NCBI RefSeq assembly: GCF_004349055.1
Contig: NZ_SMKX01000006.1
Coordinates: forward strand, 57,603 to 121,602
Reading direction: 5' to 3'
DNA from: Kribbella antibiotica
Lineage (GTDB): Bacteria; Actinomycetota; Actinomycetes; Propionibacteriales; Kribbellaceae
Length of the DNA stretch: 64,000 bases
In this document: positions 19,862-27,672 of the stretch, piece by piece
Position numbering within the stretch: position 1 is the stretch's first letter
Layout of the letters: every line of letters starts with the position of its first letter
The notes under the pieces: generated by a model
What the model saw: only the letters and a program-made list of their open reading frames with translations
Told to the model about the DNA's origin: nothing
Database searches by the model: none
Position numbers and translations under genes: made by a program

Positions 19862-20607
19862 CCAGGTCCTGGCGCCACCACCAGGTCGAGATCACCACTG
19901 TCGCTGATCGCCCACACTTGGCCGGCGCCGCCCTGGACGCCGGCCCCTGGCCGGAGTTCATGCGCCACAACCGCGTCTCCGAGGCCTACTTCCAGCGCAC
20001 CCTCACTGCCTTCCCCTCCACCTGCCTGATCGCCACCACCCCCGATGGGCAGGTCGTCGGGGATGCTCACGCTGTCCAGCTCGCCCGCCGTACCGAGTTG
20101 CCGAGCGGCGGCTGGGAGCAGACCGTCGTCTGGGCCTTCGCGGACCTCCAACGCGGTGTACGTCCCGACACGACCTGCGCCCTCAACATCAGCGTCGCTC
20201 ACCACTTCCAAGGCCAAGGCCTGGCCGCTGCGCTGCTGTCCGCACTCCGCGATGCGGCCGCCGATCTGGGACACCAAGCTCTGCTTGCCCCCGTCCGTCC
20301 GAGCCAGAAGGCGGCCGAGCCGTGGACCCCACTGGCCGAGTACGCCGCTCGGACGCGACCAGACGGCTTGCCCTTTGACGCCTGGCTCCGGACGCATGTC
20401 CGTGCGGGTGGAGAGGTGGTCAGAGTCGCACCGGCGTCCTGGGTGGTGACGGGATCACTCAACGAGTGGCGTCGCTGGACAGGGCTGCCGTTCGGCGAAA
20501 GCGGTGAGATCGAGGTACAGGGTGGACTGGTGCCGGTTCGGTGTGAGGTTGCCGAGGATCGGGCGGTGTACGTCGAGCCGAATGTCTGGGTTCTCCACAG
20601 GTTGTAA
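19852..20607 (+). CDS. GNAT-family N-acetyltransferase
   Basis: A 251-residue protein. The acetyl-CoA-binding part is near residues 110-145 (TCALNISVAHHFQGQGLAAALLSALRDAAADLG; Q-G-Q-G-L-A pyrophosphate loop). The middle contains DGQVVGDAHAVQL and WAFADLQRG. The C-terminal 80 residues (FDAWLRTHVRAGGEVVRVAPASWVVTGSLNEW) are typical of a subfamily of large acetyltransferases of unknown substrate. The only good start, ATG 19852, lies in a terminator hairpin, so expression may depend on read-through or an unannotated later start. Confidence 0.75.
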   Translation: MPFSRSWRHHQVEITTVADRPHLAGAALDAGPWPEFMRHNRVSEAYFQRTLTAFPSTCLIATTPDGQVVGDAHAVQLARRTELPSGGWEQTVVWAFADLQRGVRPDTTCALNISVAHHFQGQGLAAALLSALRDAAADLGHQALLAPVRPSQKAAEPWTPLAEYAARTRPDGLPFDAWLRTHVRAGGEVVRVAPASWVVTGSLNEWRRWTGLPFGESGEIEVQGGLVPVRCEVAEDRAVYVEPNVWVLHRL

Positions 20608-20649
20608 ATCGTCGCGAGATCGGGTGGCTGACTGCTGCACCTTCTTGGT

Positions 20650-21600
20650 ATGAATCCTCAACTTGCAGTGATGGCCAGCCTTCGGGGTGGGGTGTTTCGC
20701 CGGGCCGATGCCCGGGCTTGTGGGTATGACGACGCGGATATCGACTATTTGCTGGCGACCGGCGGGTGGCGGCGGATCCGGCGCGGGACGTATGCGGAGC
20801 AGCGGGCGCTGGCGGTGGTGACGCCGGAGGTGTTGTATCTGCGGCGGGTGCATCGGGTGCTGCAGGCGACTGGTGGTGAGGTGTTTGCCAGCCATCAGTC
20901 GGCGGCTGCGCTGCATGCGTTGCCGGTGTGGGGGTTGGATCTGTCGACCGTGCATGTGACGGCTCCGGGCGGGCGTCAGGGGCAGGTCGGCAGTGTGCAC
21001 CGGCACATCCGCGATCCGGTCGGGCCTGGCGTGCTGGTGTGGAACAAGTTGCCAATGGTGTCCGCGGCCCGGTCGGTGGCCGAGGTGGCGGCGACGGCCT
21101 CGACCATGCCGGCCATCGCCCTGGCGGACGCCGCTCTGTACGCCGGGCTTGCCACCAAACGCACCTTGCGTCGAGCCGCCGGTTTCCTCCCGTACGGCGC
21201 CGATCGTGCGCTCGCGGTGTTCACACACTGCCGCGGTTCGGCGTCGGTGGCGGAGTCGCGGCTGCGGTTCATCCTCGGCACGGCCGGGCTGCCGGAGCCG
21301 ACAACTGTCCTGCCACCGGATATCGACGTACCGGAGTCGGAGGCGGCGTTGTGGTTCCCGGAGCAGCGCACGTTGGTGGAGTTCGAGCCGCACCGTCCGT
21401 ACTGGTTCGTGGAGTCCGAGGAGGAGGTCGAGCCGGCCGAGCCCGTGCCCACGGCCGACGGCCCACCGCCGGTTGAGCGGTGCTGGATCACGTGGGCCGA
21501 CCTCGACCACCCGCAATCCGTGCTCGACCGCATCACGAGCACGTTCACCCGGGCGGCGCGGCGGACCGACATCCGGCATGTGGACTTCGCCCGGATGTGA
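20650..21600 (+). CDS. AbiEi-like (type IV antitoxin-domain) protein with DUF559-like C-terminus
   Basis: A 316-residue protein. The first 55 residues form the AbiEi_4 winged helix (LRGGVFRRADARACGYDDADIDYLLATGGWRRIRRGTYAEQ). The remainder has the usual middle segment (VFASHQSAAALHALPVWG) and ends in a region placed like the DUF559/Vsr nuclease fold (SVAESRLRFILGTAGLPEP, then LWFPEQRTLVEFEPHRP). The metal-binding Asp of DLYYP-type motifs seems lost. No AbiEii nucleotidyltransferase toxin is adjacent, so this is an orphan of the kind common in actinobacteria and probably not a working toxin-antitoxin pair. Confidence 0.7.
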   Translation: MNPQLAVMASLRGGVFRRADARACGYDDADIDYLLATGGWRRIRRGTYAEQRALAVVTPEVLYLRRVHRVLQATGGEVFASHQSAAALHALPVWGLDLSTVHVTAPGGRQGQVGSVHRHIRDPVGPGVLVWNKLPMVSAARSVAEVAATASTMPAIALADAALYAGLATKRTLRRAAGFLPYGADRALAVFTHCRGSASVAESRLRFILGTAGLPEPTTVLPPDIDVPESEAALWFPEQRTLVEFEPHRPYWFVESEEEVEPAEPVPTADGPPPVERCWITWADLDHPQSVLDRITSTFTRAARRTDIRHVDFARM

Positions 21601-21602
21601 CC

Positions 21603-21634
21603 GAGGGGCCCATCGCCGCAGCGATGAGCCCCTC
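21603..21634. terminator. bidirectional terminator between the AbiEi-like gene and the aldolase gene
   Basis: GAGGGGC-C-CATCGC-CGCA-GCGATG-A-GCCCCTC is a nearly perfect stem of 13 base pairs with a 4-base loop, 2 bases after the upstream stop. On the minus strand it also lies beyond the aldolase stop at 21688. Confidence 0.75.
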
Positions 21635-21687
21635 AGAAAGACCAGACCTAGTGAAGAAAACCCAGTCCTGGAAGGAGAAACGTGATG

Positions 21688-22713
21688 TCAGGCGTTCAGC
21701 GAGGTGCCGGTGGAGCGGAGGCTCTCGCAGGCTTCCTTGATCCGGTCGGCCATGCCGGCCTCGGCGGCCTTGCCCCAGGCGCGCGGGTCGTAGGCCTTCT
21801 TGTTGCCGACCTCACCGTCGACCTTCAGGACACCGTCGTAGTTGCTGAAGATGTGCGCGGCGACCGGACGGGTGAAGGCGTACTGCGTGTCGGTGTCGAC
21901 ATTCATCTTGATGACACCGTGGTCGACCGCGGCCCGGATCTCTTCCAGGGTCGAGCCGGAGCCGCCGTGGAAGACCAGGTCGAACGGGCGGTCCTTGCCG
22001 ATCTTGGCGCCGACCGCGTCCTGGATCTCCTTCAGGATCTCCGGGCGCAGCTTGACCGAGCCGGGCTTGTAGACGCCGTGCACGTTGCCGAAGGTCAGCG
22101 CGGTCAGGTAGCGACCGTGCTCACCGGCGCCCAGGGCCTCGACCGTCGCCAGGCCGTCCTCGACCGTGGTGTAGAGCTTGTCGTTGATCTCGTTGGCGAC
22201 ACCGTCTTCCTCGCCACCGACAACCCCGACCTCGATCTCCAGCACGATCTTCGCCGCGGCGGCCTTGGCCAGCAGGTCCTTGGCGATCTCGAGGTTCTCG
22301 TCCAGCGGCACGGCCGAGCCGTCCCACATGTGGGACTGGAACAGCGGGTTCTCGCCACGGGCGACGCGCTCGGCGGAGATCTCCAGCAGCGGCCGGACGA
22401 AGCCGTCCAGCTTGTCCTTGGGGCAGTGGTCGGTGTGCAGCGCGATGTTCACCGGGAAGTTCTTGGCGACCTCGTGCGCGTAGGCCGCCAGCGCGACCGA
22501 ACCGGTGACCATGTTCTTCACCGTGGAGCCGGACAGGTACTCCGCGCCGCCGGTGGAGACCTGGACGATGCCGTCCGAGCCCGCCTCGGCGAAACCGCGC
22601 AGGGCGGCGATCAGCGTCTGCGAGGAGCTGACGTTGATGGCCGGGTAGGCGAAGCGGTTCTGCTTGGCCTTGTCCAGCATCTCTGCGTAGACCTCAGGGG
22701 TGGCAATAGGCAT
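21688..22713 (-). CDS. fbaA: class II fructose-bisphosphate aldolase
   Basis: A 341-residue zinc aldolase that cleaves fructose 1,6-bisphosphate into the two triose phosphates in glycolysis and gluconeogenesis. Key signatures are PAINVSSSQTLIAALRGFAEAGSD, NIALHTDHCPKDKLDGF with the zinc histidine and catalytic Asp, LEIEVGVVGGEEDGV, FGNVHGVYKPG, LVFHGGSGS and KMNVDTDTQYAFTRPV. Length matches the E. coli class IIA type. It is downstream of the GntR gene on the same strand, with a 162-base gap holding two dyads. Confidence 0.97.
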   Translation of the reverse strand: MPIATPEVYAEMLDKAKQNRFAYPAINVSSSQTLIAALRGFAEAGSDGIVQVSTGGAEYLSGSTVKNMVTGSVALAAYAHEVAKNFPVNIALHTDHCPKDKLDGFVRPLLEISAERVARGENPLFQSHMWDGSAVPLDENLEIAKDLLAKAAAAKIVLEIEVGVVGGEEDGVANEINDKLYTTVEDGLATVEALGAGEHGRYLTALTFGNVHGVYKPGSVKLRPEILKEIQDAVGAKIGKDRPFDLVFHGGSGSTLEEIRAAVDHGVIKMNVDTDTQYAFTRPVAAHIFSNYDGVLKVDGEVGNKKAYDPRAWGKAAEAGMADRIKEACESLRSTGTSLNA

Positions 22714-22854
22714 GTCTCGCGGTACTCCTCACAACAAAGTTCCTGTGTGTTGAGCTCCAGTATTGCCGCCGAGCACTTCGTCGTGCCCGGTGGCCCTGCT
22801 GCCGACCGGCCAGGTGACCGGGGAGCAAACGGCAGCAGAACAGACCAGTTGGTG

Positions 22855-22870
22855 ACAGGACCGGTCCAGT
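22855..22870. promoter_or_regulatory. palindromic candidate operator upstream of fbaA
   Basis: ACAGGACCGGTCCAGT is symmetrical at 7 of 8 pairs around CCGG. A second, weaker dyad (ACCAGTTGGT, 22844-22853) lies next to it. The elements carry GACC/GGTC half-sites like those recognised by DasR-type GntR regulators, although the spacing is not the dre consensus. Confidence 0.4.
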
Positions 22871-22875
22871 ATGTG

Positions 22876-23595
22876 TCAGGCCGATCCGGTTCGGGGGCCG
22901 CGCGGCGTGAGCGCCATGTGCAGCCGGTAGCGGTCGGCCCGGTAGGCCGACCAGGACAGCTCGACGACCTTGCGGCCGGCGAAAGTGGTGCGCTCGAGGA
23001 CCAGCAGGGGTGCCCGCCTGGCCACGCCGAGGACCCGGGCGACATGACCGTCGGCGTTGTCCGCCCGGACGGTCTGCTCGCCGGAGGTGACGACAACGTC
23101 GTACTCACTGGCAAAAACGTCGTACAGCGTGCCGAGCTCACGGCCGAGCAGGCCGGGGAAGAGCGCGGACGGATAGAAGCCGACCTCGTAGGCCATCGGC
23201 GACGCGTCGGCCGTGCGCAGCCGCTCGACCCGGATCACCTTGGTGCCCTTGGGGACCCGTAAACCCTTCGCAGTCTCGTCGGAGGCCTCGATCTCGGTGG
23301 CCGAGAGCACCACCGTGCCGGGCTCCAGACCCCGCGCCCGCATCTCCCGGGAGAACGAGGTGAGGTGCAGCTGGGAGTCGACCTGCGGGCCGGTGACGAA
23401 GGTGCCCTTACCGTGCACCCGCTCCAGCGCGCCGGATTCGACCAGGTCGCTGATCGCCTGCCGCACGGTCACCCGGGAGACGTTCAGCTTGTCCACCAGG
23501 GCCCGCTCCGAGGGGATCGGGTCCCCGGGATGCAGCTCGACATCGATCAGTCGTTCCAGCACCGATCGGACCTGAGCCCGCTTCGTCGCCACCAT
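22876..23595 (-). CDS. GntR-family regulator, HutC/DasR subfamily
   Basis: A 239-residue repressor. The N-terminal GntR winged helix covers residues 5-70 (LHPGDPIPSERALVDKLNVSRVTVRQAISDLVESGALERVHGKGTFV). A UTRA ligand-binding domain covers about residues 85-235 (SFSREMRARGLEPGTVVLSATEIEAS, VIRVERLRTADASPMAYEVGFYP, ERTTFAGRKVVELSWSAYRADRYRLHM). DasR/NagR relatives sense glucosamine- or N-acetylglucosamine-phosphate. The divergent SIS-domain gene fits this assignment. GGAGG lies 11 bases upstream of the ATG. Confidence 0.9.
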   Translation of the reverse strand: MVATKRAQVRSVLERLIDVELHPGDPIPSERALVDKLNVSRVTVRQAISDLVESGALERVHGKGTFVTGPQVDSQLHLTSFSREMRARGLEPGTVVLSATEIEASDETAKGLRVPKGTKVIRVERLRTADASPMAYEVGFYPSALFPGLLGRELGTLYDVFASEYDVVVTSGEQTVRADNADGHVARVLGVARRAPLLVLERTTFAGRKVVELSWSAYRADRYRLHMALTPRGPRTGSA

Positions 23596-23680
23596 CGAAT
23601 CTCGATCCTCCAGACCTGGGCGGGACTCGGGGGTGCCCCGGGACGCCGCTCACTGCTATCGTGCGCAGCATACCTGTTAA

Positions 23681-23696
23681 GACCAGATAGGACCAG
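23681..23696. promoter_or_regulatory. tandem GACCA repeats at the SIS gene start (possible GntR site)
   Basis: Two GACCAG copies (23681-23686 and 23691-23696) sit 10 bases, one helical turn, apart and run into the presumed GTG start. GACCA is the half-site of the DasR dre element, but here the copies are direct, not inverted. Confidence 0.4.
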
Positions 23697-24754
23697 TGAT
23701 CGTAGTGGTGTCTGTTCCCGCCCCGGAAACCCAGATGGCGCGCGAGATCGCCGAGCAACCGGCCGCGTTGGCCGCGACGTTCGAGCATGTTCTCCCGCTG
23801 CGGCACGACATCACGCGGCTTGCCGCGGGTCGCCGCAACGTCATCTTCGTGGCCCGGGGATCGTCCGACAACGCCAGTGTGTACGGCCGCTATCTGACCG
23901 AGATCCACGCGGGCCGCCAGGCCGCGCTGGCCGCTCCGTCGGTCGCGACGCTGTACGGCGCCAACCTCGACCTCTCGAACTCGCTGGTCGTGGCGGTGAG
24001 CCAGTCCGGTGCGACCCAGGAGATCGTCGAAGCCGCGGAGTGGGCCAAGCGCAACGGCGCAGCCGTCGTGGGCATCACCAACGACGGCGACAGTGCGCTC
24101 GCCTCGACCGTTGATATCGCGCTGATCACCCAGGCCGGTAAGGAACTCGCCGTCCCGGCGACCAAGTCCTACACCACGCAACTGGCCGCGATCACGGTCG
24201 CTGTCGACGCCCTCGCGCAGAAGCCGGGCACGCTGGACGCCGACATCGCCCGCGTCGCAGACGCAGCCGCGAAGATGCTCGAGGGTTCGGTCGAGGAGGC
24301 CGCCGCGCTGCTCGCCGGTGCGCACGACGTCCTCGCCAGCGGCCGCGGCCTGACCTTCGGCACCACGCTCGAGGTCGCGCTCAAGCTGGAGGAGACCTGC
24401 CTCCAGCCGGTCCGCGGTCTCTCGTACGCCGACCTCAAGCACGGGCCGATCGCGGTCGTCGACGCCGACCTGGTCACGATCCTGGTCGCGGCCGGCGAAG
24501 GCCCGGCCCTGCCCGGGATGACCGAGCTGGCCGGACTCGTCCGCGAGAAGGGCAGCAAGATCCTCGGTATCGGCGGCGACCCCGCCTTCGCCTCCCGGTG
24601 CGACGTGAACCTGCCCGGCCCGGATCTCCCCGAGACCCTGGCCCCGCTGGCGCTCATCATCCCGGCCCAGCGCGCGATCGAGGCCCTGGCCCGCAAGCTC
24701 GGCCTGGACCCCGACGCCCCCCGTGGGCTGCGAAAGGTCACCCAGACCGATTAA
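23696..24754 (+). CDS. SIS-domain sugar-phosphate isomerase/deaminase (GlmS C-terminal-like)
   Basis: A 352-residue protein with two SIS domains. It shows MAREIAEQPAALAATFEHV, FVARGSSDNASVYGRY, VVAVSQSGATQEIVEAA (phosphosugar-binding SQSG), VPATKSYTTQLAAI, LEVALKLEETCLQPVRGLSYADLKHGPIAVV and IIPAQRAIEALARKLGLDPDAPRGLRKVTQT. This pattern matches the isomerase half of glucosamine-6-phosphate synthase and NagB-II/AgaS-type deaminases, so glucosamine-6-phosphate deamination is the likely reaction. GTG 23696 is the longest start; ATG 23735 (MAREIAEQ) is a good alternative and would leave the GACCA repeats wholly in the leader. Confidence 0.85.
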   Translation: MIVVVSVPAPETQMAREIAEQPAALAATFEHVLPLRHDITRLAAGRRNVIFVARGSSDNASVYGRYLTEIHAGRQAALAAPSVATLYGANLDLSNSLVVAVSQSGATQEIVEAAEWAKRNGAAVVGITNDGDSALASTVDIALITQAGKELAVPATKSYTTQLAAITVAVDALAQKPGTLDADIARVADAAAKMLEGSVEEAAALLAGAHDVLASGRGLTFGTTLEVALKLEETCLQPVRGLSYADLKHGPIAVVDADLVTILVAAGEGPALPGMTELAGLVREKGSKILGIGGDPAFASRCDVNLPGPDLPETLAPLALIIPAQRAIEALARKLGLDPDAPRGLRKVTQTD

Positions 24755-24843
24755 TTCGGGACAGATTTCAGTAGCGGACAGCTCTTGTCCTCTTCTGCTG
24801 TGAAAGTAGAGACATCAGAACAGCACGAGAAGGATGTGGGCAG

Positions 24844-25263
24844 ATGTTGCGAGGCATGGCGACGGTGAGTTTCTACGCGGACGACGTGAAGGCGGCGCGG
24901 GACTGGTACGCGGAGCTTCTCGGGGTCGAGGCGTACTTCGCGGTTCCGACCGCCGAGGACCCGCAGTACGTCGAGTTCCGGATCGGCGACTTCCAGGCCG
25001 AGCTCGGCATCATCAACGCGAAGTTCGCCCCGCACACCGTGGGCGGCGGACCGGCCGGTTCGATCCTCTACTGGCACGTGGACAACCTCGAGGAGTCGCT
25101 CGCCCGGCTGATCGAACTCGGCGCGACGCTCGTCGAGGAGATCACCGAGCGCGGCCAGGACACCGGCTTCATCACGGCCTCCGTCACGGACCCGTTCGGC
25201 AACGTGATCGGCATCATGAACAACCCGCACTACCTGGAGATCTTCGAGTCGACTCGCTCCTGA
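24844..25263 (+). CDS. VOC superfamily protein (glyoxalase/dioxygenase fold)
   Basis: A 139-residue two-module VOC protein: MATVSFYADDVKAARDWYAELLGVEAYF at the start, QYVEFRIGDFQAELGI in the middle and SVTDPFGNVIGIMNNPHY at the end. An AAGGATG site precedes the ATG. Many such proteins are small lyases, dioxygenases or antibiotic-binding proteins; the substrate cannot be told. It lies alone between the SIS gene and the HxlR regulator. Confidence 0.8.
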   Translation: MLRGMATVSFYADDVKAARDWYAELLGVEAYFAVPTAEDPQYVEFRIGDFQAELGIINAKFAPHTVGGGPAGSILYWHVDNLEESLARLIELGATLVEEITERGQDTGFITASVTDPFGNVIGIMNNPHYLEIFESTRS

Positions 25264-25298
25264 ACTGACCCCCCGAGGCCCATGCCCGCTGACGAAAG

Positions 25299-25673
25299 TC
25301 AGCCGGTGTGGGCCTCGTCGTATGTCTGCTGCGCCGTGAGGATCGTCGGCATGCTCGTCGTCAGGTAGGCGATCAGATCCAGCAACTTCCCCGCCAGTAC
25401 GGCGCCAGTCGGCGTCAGGCTGTACTCGACCTTCAGCGGGAACGTCGACTGCACATCCCGCAGCACCAGCCCGTCCCGCTCCAGCGCCTGCAGGGACTGA
25501 GCCAGCATCTTCTGGCTGACCCCGTCGACATGCCGGCGGAGCTCATTGAAGCGCATTGGACCATCGGCCAGCGCTCCGAGCGCCAGCGCTCCCCAGCGGC
25601 CGGTCACATCCTCGAGCACCGGGCGCGACGGGCATGCGGAGGAGAACACGTCGCACTCGATGTCCTCGCTCAC
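25299..25673 (-). CDS. HxlR-family transcriptional regulator
   Basis: A 124-residue single winged-helix protein: CPSRPVLEDVTGRWGALALGALADGPMRFNELRRHVDGVSQKMLAQSLQALERDGLVLR, then VEYSLTPTGAVLAGKL. The conserved N-terminal Cys, often a redox sensor in HxlR/HypR proteins, is present (CDVFSSACPS). I place the start at GTG 25673, since the upstream in-frame extension reaches into the divergent promoter. It probably controls the neighbouring divergent SnoaL-like gene. The dyad TACT-N10-AGTA (25706-25723) lies between them. Confidence 0.85.
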   Translation of the reverse strand: MSEDIECDVFSSACPSRPVLEDVTGRWGALALGALADGPMRFNELRRHVDGVSQKMLAQSLQALERDGLVLRDVQSTFPLKVEYSLTPTGAVLAGKLLDLIAYLTTSMPTILTAQQTYDEAHTG

Positions 25674-25788
25674 CTGTCCAGTGTAGGTCGGGAACAGGTA
25701 CCAGTTACTTGAGCGTTGTAGTATCTCGTGGTAAGCAGTATCCATCAGAAACTACAGGAGCTCGTGAGAGCTCCAGAGGAGACAGAGC

Positions 25789-26343
25789 ATGGCGATCGAT
25801 CGGCGTTCCCTGATCAAGAACAGCGGTGCGGTGGGCTTCGGGGCCTTGGCCCTGGCTGCGGTGAACAACGGCACCGCACTCGCGCACTCCGACTACCCGG
25901 CGAACCTGTCCGCCACCGAGCGCCGGCACCTGCGGATCTTCGACGAGCTCGACTTCGAGGTCTTCACCGGCCAGAAGTGGAACCGGCTGGACGAGAGTCA
26001 CGCCCGCAACATCCGCGTGCACTGGCCGGACGGGCACACCACCGACGGCATCGACAAGCACATCGCAGACCTGAAGGCGATGTTCGTCTGGGCGCCGGAC
26101 ACCCGGATCCTGCAGCACCCGCTCCGGCTCGCAACCAACGAACTGACCGCGGTCACCGGAATCATGGAGGGCACCTTCACCCGGCCCATGCCCGACGGCA
26201 AGGGCGGCTTCATCAAGCCCACCAACAAGCCCTACAAGATCTCCATGGCCACCGTCGGCATCTGGAACCGCCGCAACACCATGGACGAGGAGTACCTCTT
26301 CTGGGACAACCAGTCTTTCTACGCCCAGATCGGCCTCGGCTGA
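25789..26343 (+). CDS. Tat-exported SnoaL-like/ester cyclase-type protein
   Basis: A 184-residue protein with a good ribosome site (AGAGGAG). The N-terminus MAIDRRSLIKNSGAVGFGALALAA resembles a Tat signal (DRRSLIK). The remainder, LSATERRHLRIFDELDFEVFTGQKWNRLDESHARNIRVHWPDG, TDGIDKHIADLKAMFVWAPDTRI and GTFTRPMPDGKGGFIKPTNKPYKI, fits the SnoaL-like polyketide-cyclase fold (NTF2-like cone). The substrate is unknown. It is divergent from the HxlR regulator. Confidence 0.75.
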   Translation: MAIDRRSLIKNSGAVGFGALALAAVNNGTALAHSDYPANLSATERRHLRIFDELDFEVFTGQKWNRLDESHARNIRVHWPDGHTTDGIDKHIADLKAMFVWAPDTRILQHPLRLATNELTAVTGIMEGTFTRPMPDGKGGFIKPTNKPYKISMATVGIWNRRNTMDEEYLFWDNQSFYAQIGLG

Positions 26344-26372
26344 CCCACCGCGCGGGCGGCGTCCGGCACGGC

Positions 26373-26756
26373 TCAGGAGCCGGACGCCACCACGGTCTCG
26401 GCATACGAGCTGCATCGCTCACATCGGGTGAGCAGATCGTGCCGGCAGTCGACCACGTGCCCGAGGAATTTCTCTGCCTGCTCGAACTGCTTGCGTTGCG
26501 CCCGGATTCGATGGAGCCGACGCTCGATCACTCCGATTCGGTCGGGCTCGGTTCGGTTCAGGACCTGCCGGATCTCCGGGAGACTCATCCCGACGCCCTG
26601 GCAGGCCTGCAGAACGCGCAAGCGGTAGACGTGATCCTCGGAGTACTCGCGGTGCCCTGTCGGCGAGCGGTCGGGAACGACGACACCTGAGTCGTCCCAA
26701 TGCCTGAGCACATGGGTTGCGACCCCGAGCCTGCGAGCGACCTCGCCGATTCTCAC
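26373..26756 (-). CDS. MerR-family transcriptional regulator
   Basis: A 127-residue MerR protein starting at GTG 26756 (MRIGEVARRLGVATHVLRHWDDSGVV). The winged helix is followed by a dimerising helix (RRLHRIRAQRKQFEQAEKFLGHVV) and a cysteine-containing tail (DCRHDLLTRCERC). Those cysteines could bind metal or react with an oxidant, but the spacing is not that of SoxR. MerR proteins twist over-long promoters to activate them. Exactly such a promoter lies between this gene and the divergent hydrolase. Confidence 0.9.
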   Translation of the reverse strand: MRIGEVARRLGVATHVLRHWDDSGVVVPDRSPTGHREYSEDHVYRLRVLQACQGVGMSLPEIRQVLNRTEPDRIGVIERRLHRIRAQRKQFEQAEKFLGHVVDCRHDLLTRCERCSSYAETVVASGS

Positions 26757-26773
26757 GGGGTCATCATCGCAGC

Positions 26774-26804
26774 TTGCCTTCAGGCCGACCTGAAGTTCTA
26801 GCGT
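26774..26804 (+). promoter_or_regulatory. MerR-type promoter with 19-base spacer and internal dyad
   Basis: TTGCCT (26774-26779) and TAGCGT (26799-26804) are 19 bases apart, the over-long spacing typical of MerR-activated promoters. The spacer holds the perfect dyad CTTCAGG-CCGA-CCTGAAG (26778-26795). The -10 box ends 6 bases before the hydrolase ATG, so the mRNA is probably leaderless. Confidence 0.75.
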
Positions 26805-26810
26805 CGCCAC

Positions 26811-27653
26811 ATGGACCAGACCCAGCTGCCAGAGCCTGTCCACGTCACGATCGGCGGGACGGCCGTCGCGACGTACATGCTGTTGCCGGCGGCACCGTCG
26901 AAGGGCGACGTCGTGCTGTGCCACGGCACCCCGTGGTCTGCTCAGGTGTGGGCAGAAGTGGCCCGGCAGCTGAGCTCCAGTCATCGGGTATTCCTCTGGG
27001 ACATGCCCGGCTACGGCCGCTCAGCGAAGGACGTACCAGTCGATCTTCCCGCTCAGATGACTCGGTTCGCGGCGTTGCTCTCGCGCTGGGGCTTGGATCG
27101 GCCACATGTCGTTGCCCACGACATCGGCGGTGCCGTAGCTCTCGGGGCTCACCTGATCCACGGCGCCCAGTACGCCGACCTGTTCCTCTGGGACGTCGTG
27201 ACCCTCGCCCCCTGGGGATCGCCCTTCTTTCGCTTGGTCGCGGACCACTCCGACGTGTTCGCCGAACTCCCGGCTGCGCTCCATACGGTGTTGGTGAAGG
27301 AGTACATCGCAGGGGCGGCACGTCACCGGCTACCCACCGCACAGGTGGACGCATTGGCCCAGCCCTGGCTGGGAGCGACGGGCCAACCGGCCTTCTACCG
27401 ACAGATCGCCGCGCTGCGCCCCGATCACACTCGGCCAGTCGAAGAACAACTCTCAGAGGTGCGCTGCCCGGTGCGCATCGGCTGGGGCGCCGATGATCCC
27501 TGGCTCCCGGTGGATCAAGCGCTCAAACTGCAGGCCCTCCTCCCCGGAGCTCCCTCCGTGGTCACACTGAACGACGTGGGGCACTTGCCGCCCATCGAAG
27601 ACCCCTCGGCGGTCTCACTCGCTCTCAGCGAGTGGCTCGCCCAAACTCACTGA
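26811..27653 (+). CDS. alpha/beta hydrolase with Asp nucleophile (haloalkane dehalogenase/epoxide hydrolase-like)
   Basis: A 280-residue soluble hydrolase. HGTPWSAQVW forms the oxyanion region. VVAHDIGGAVAL carries the nucleophile position, Asp where esterases have Ser. GWGADDPWLPV and DVGHLPPIEDP hold the catalytic acid and His. An Asp nucleophile points to haloalkane dehalogenases, epoxide hydrolases or fluoroacetate dehalogenases; the sequence does not decide between them. It is controlled by a MerR-type promoter, which suggests induction by a toxic or reactive compound. Confidence 0.82.
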   Translation: MDQTQLPEPVHVTIGGTAVATYMLLPAAPSKGDVVLCHGTPWSAQVWAEVARQLSSSHRVFLWDMPGYGRSAKDVPVDLPAQMTRFAALLSRWGLDRPHVVAHDIGGAVALGAHLIHGAQYADLFLWDVVTLAPWGSPFFRLVADHSDVFAELPAALHTVLVKEYIAGAARHRLPTAQVDALAQPWLGATGQPAFYRQIAALRPDHTRPVEEQLSEVRCPVRIGWGADDPWLPVDQALKLQALLPGAPSVVTLNDVGHLPPIEDPSAVSLALSEWLAQTH

Positions 27654-27672
27654 AGCAGCGCAGGACGGCCCA

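Noticed and set aside
20650..21600. Complete type IV toxin-antitoxin system or defence island
   Set aside because: No nucleotidyltransferase toxin or other defence gene is adjacent; the HNH and GNAT neighbours are ordinary chromosomal types.
22843..22870. True dre (TGGTCTAGACCA) site for the DasR-like regulator
   Set aside because: Only GACC/GGTC pieces are present with different spacing, so I list them as candidate sites and not as dre elements.
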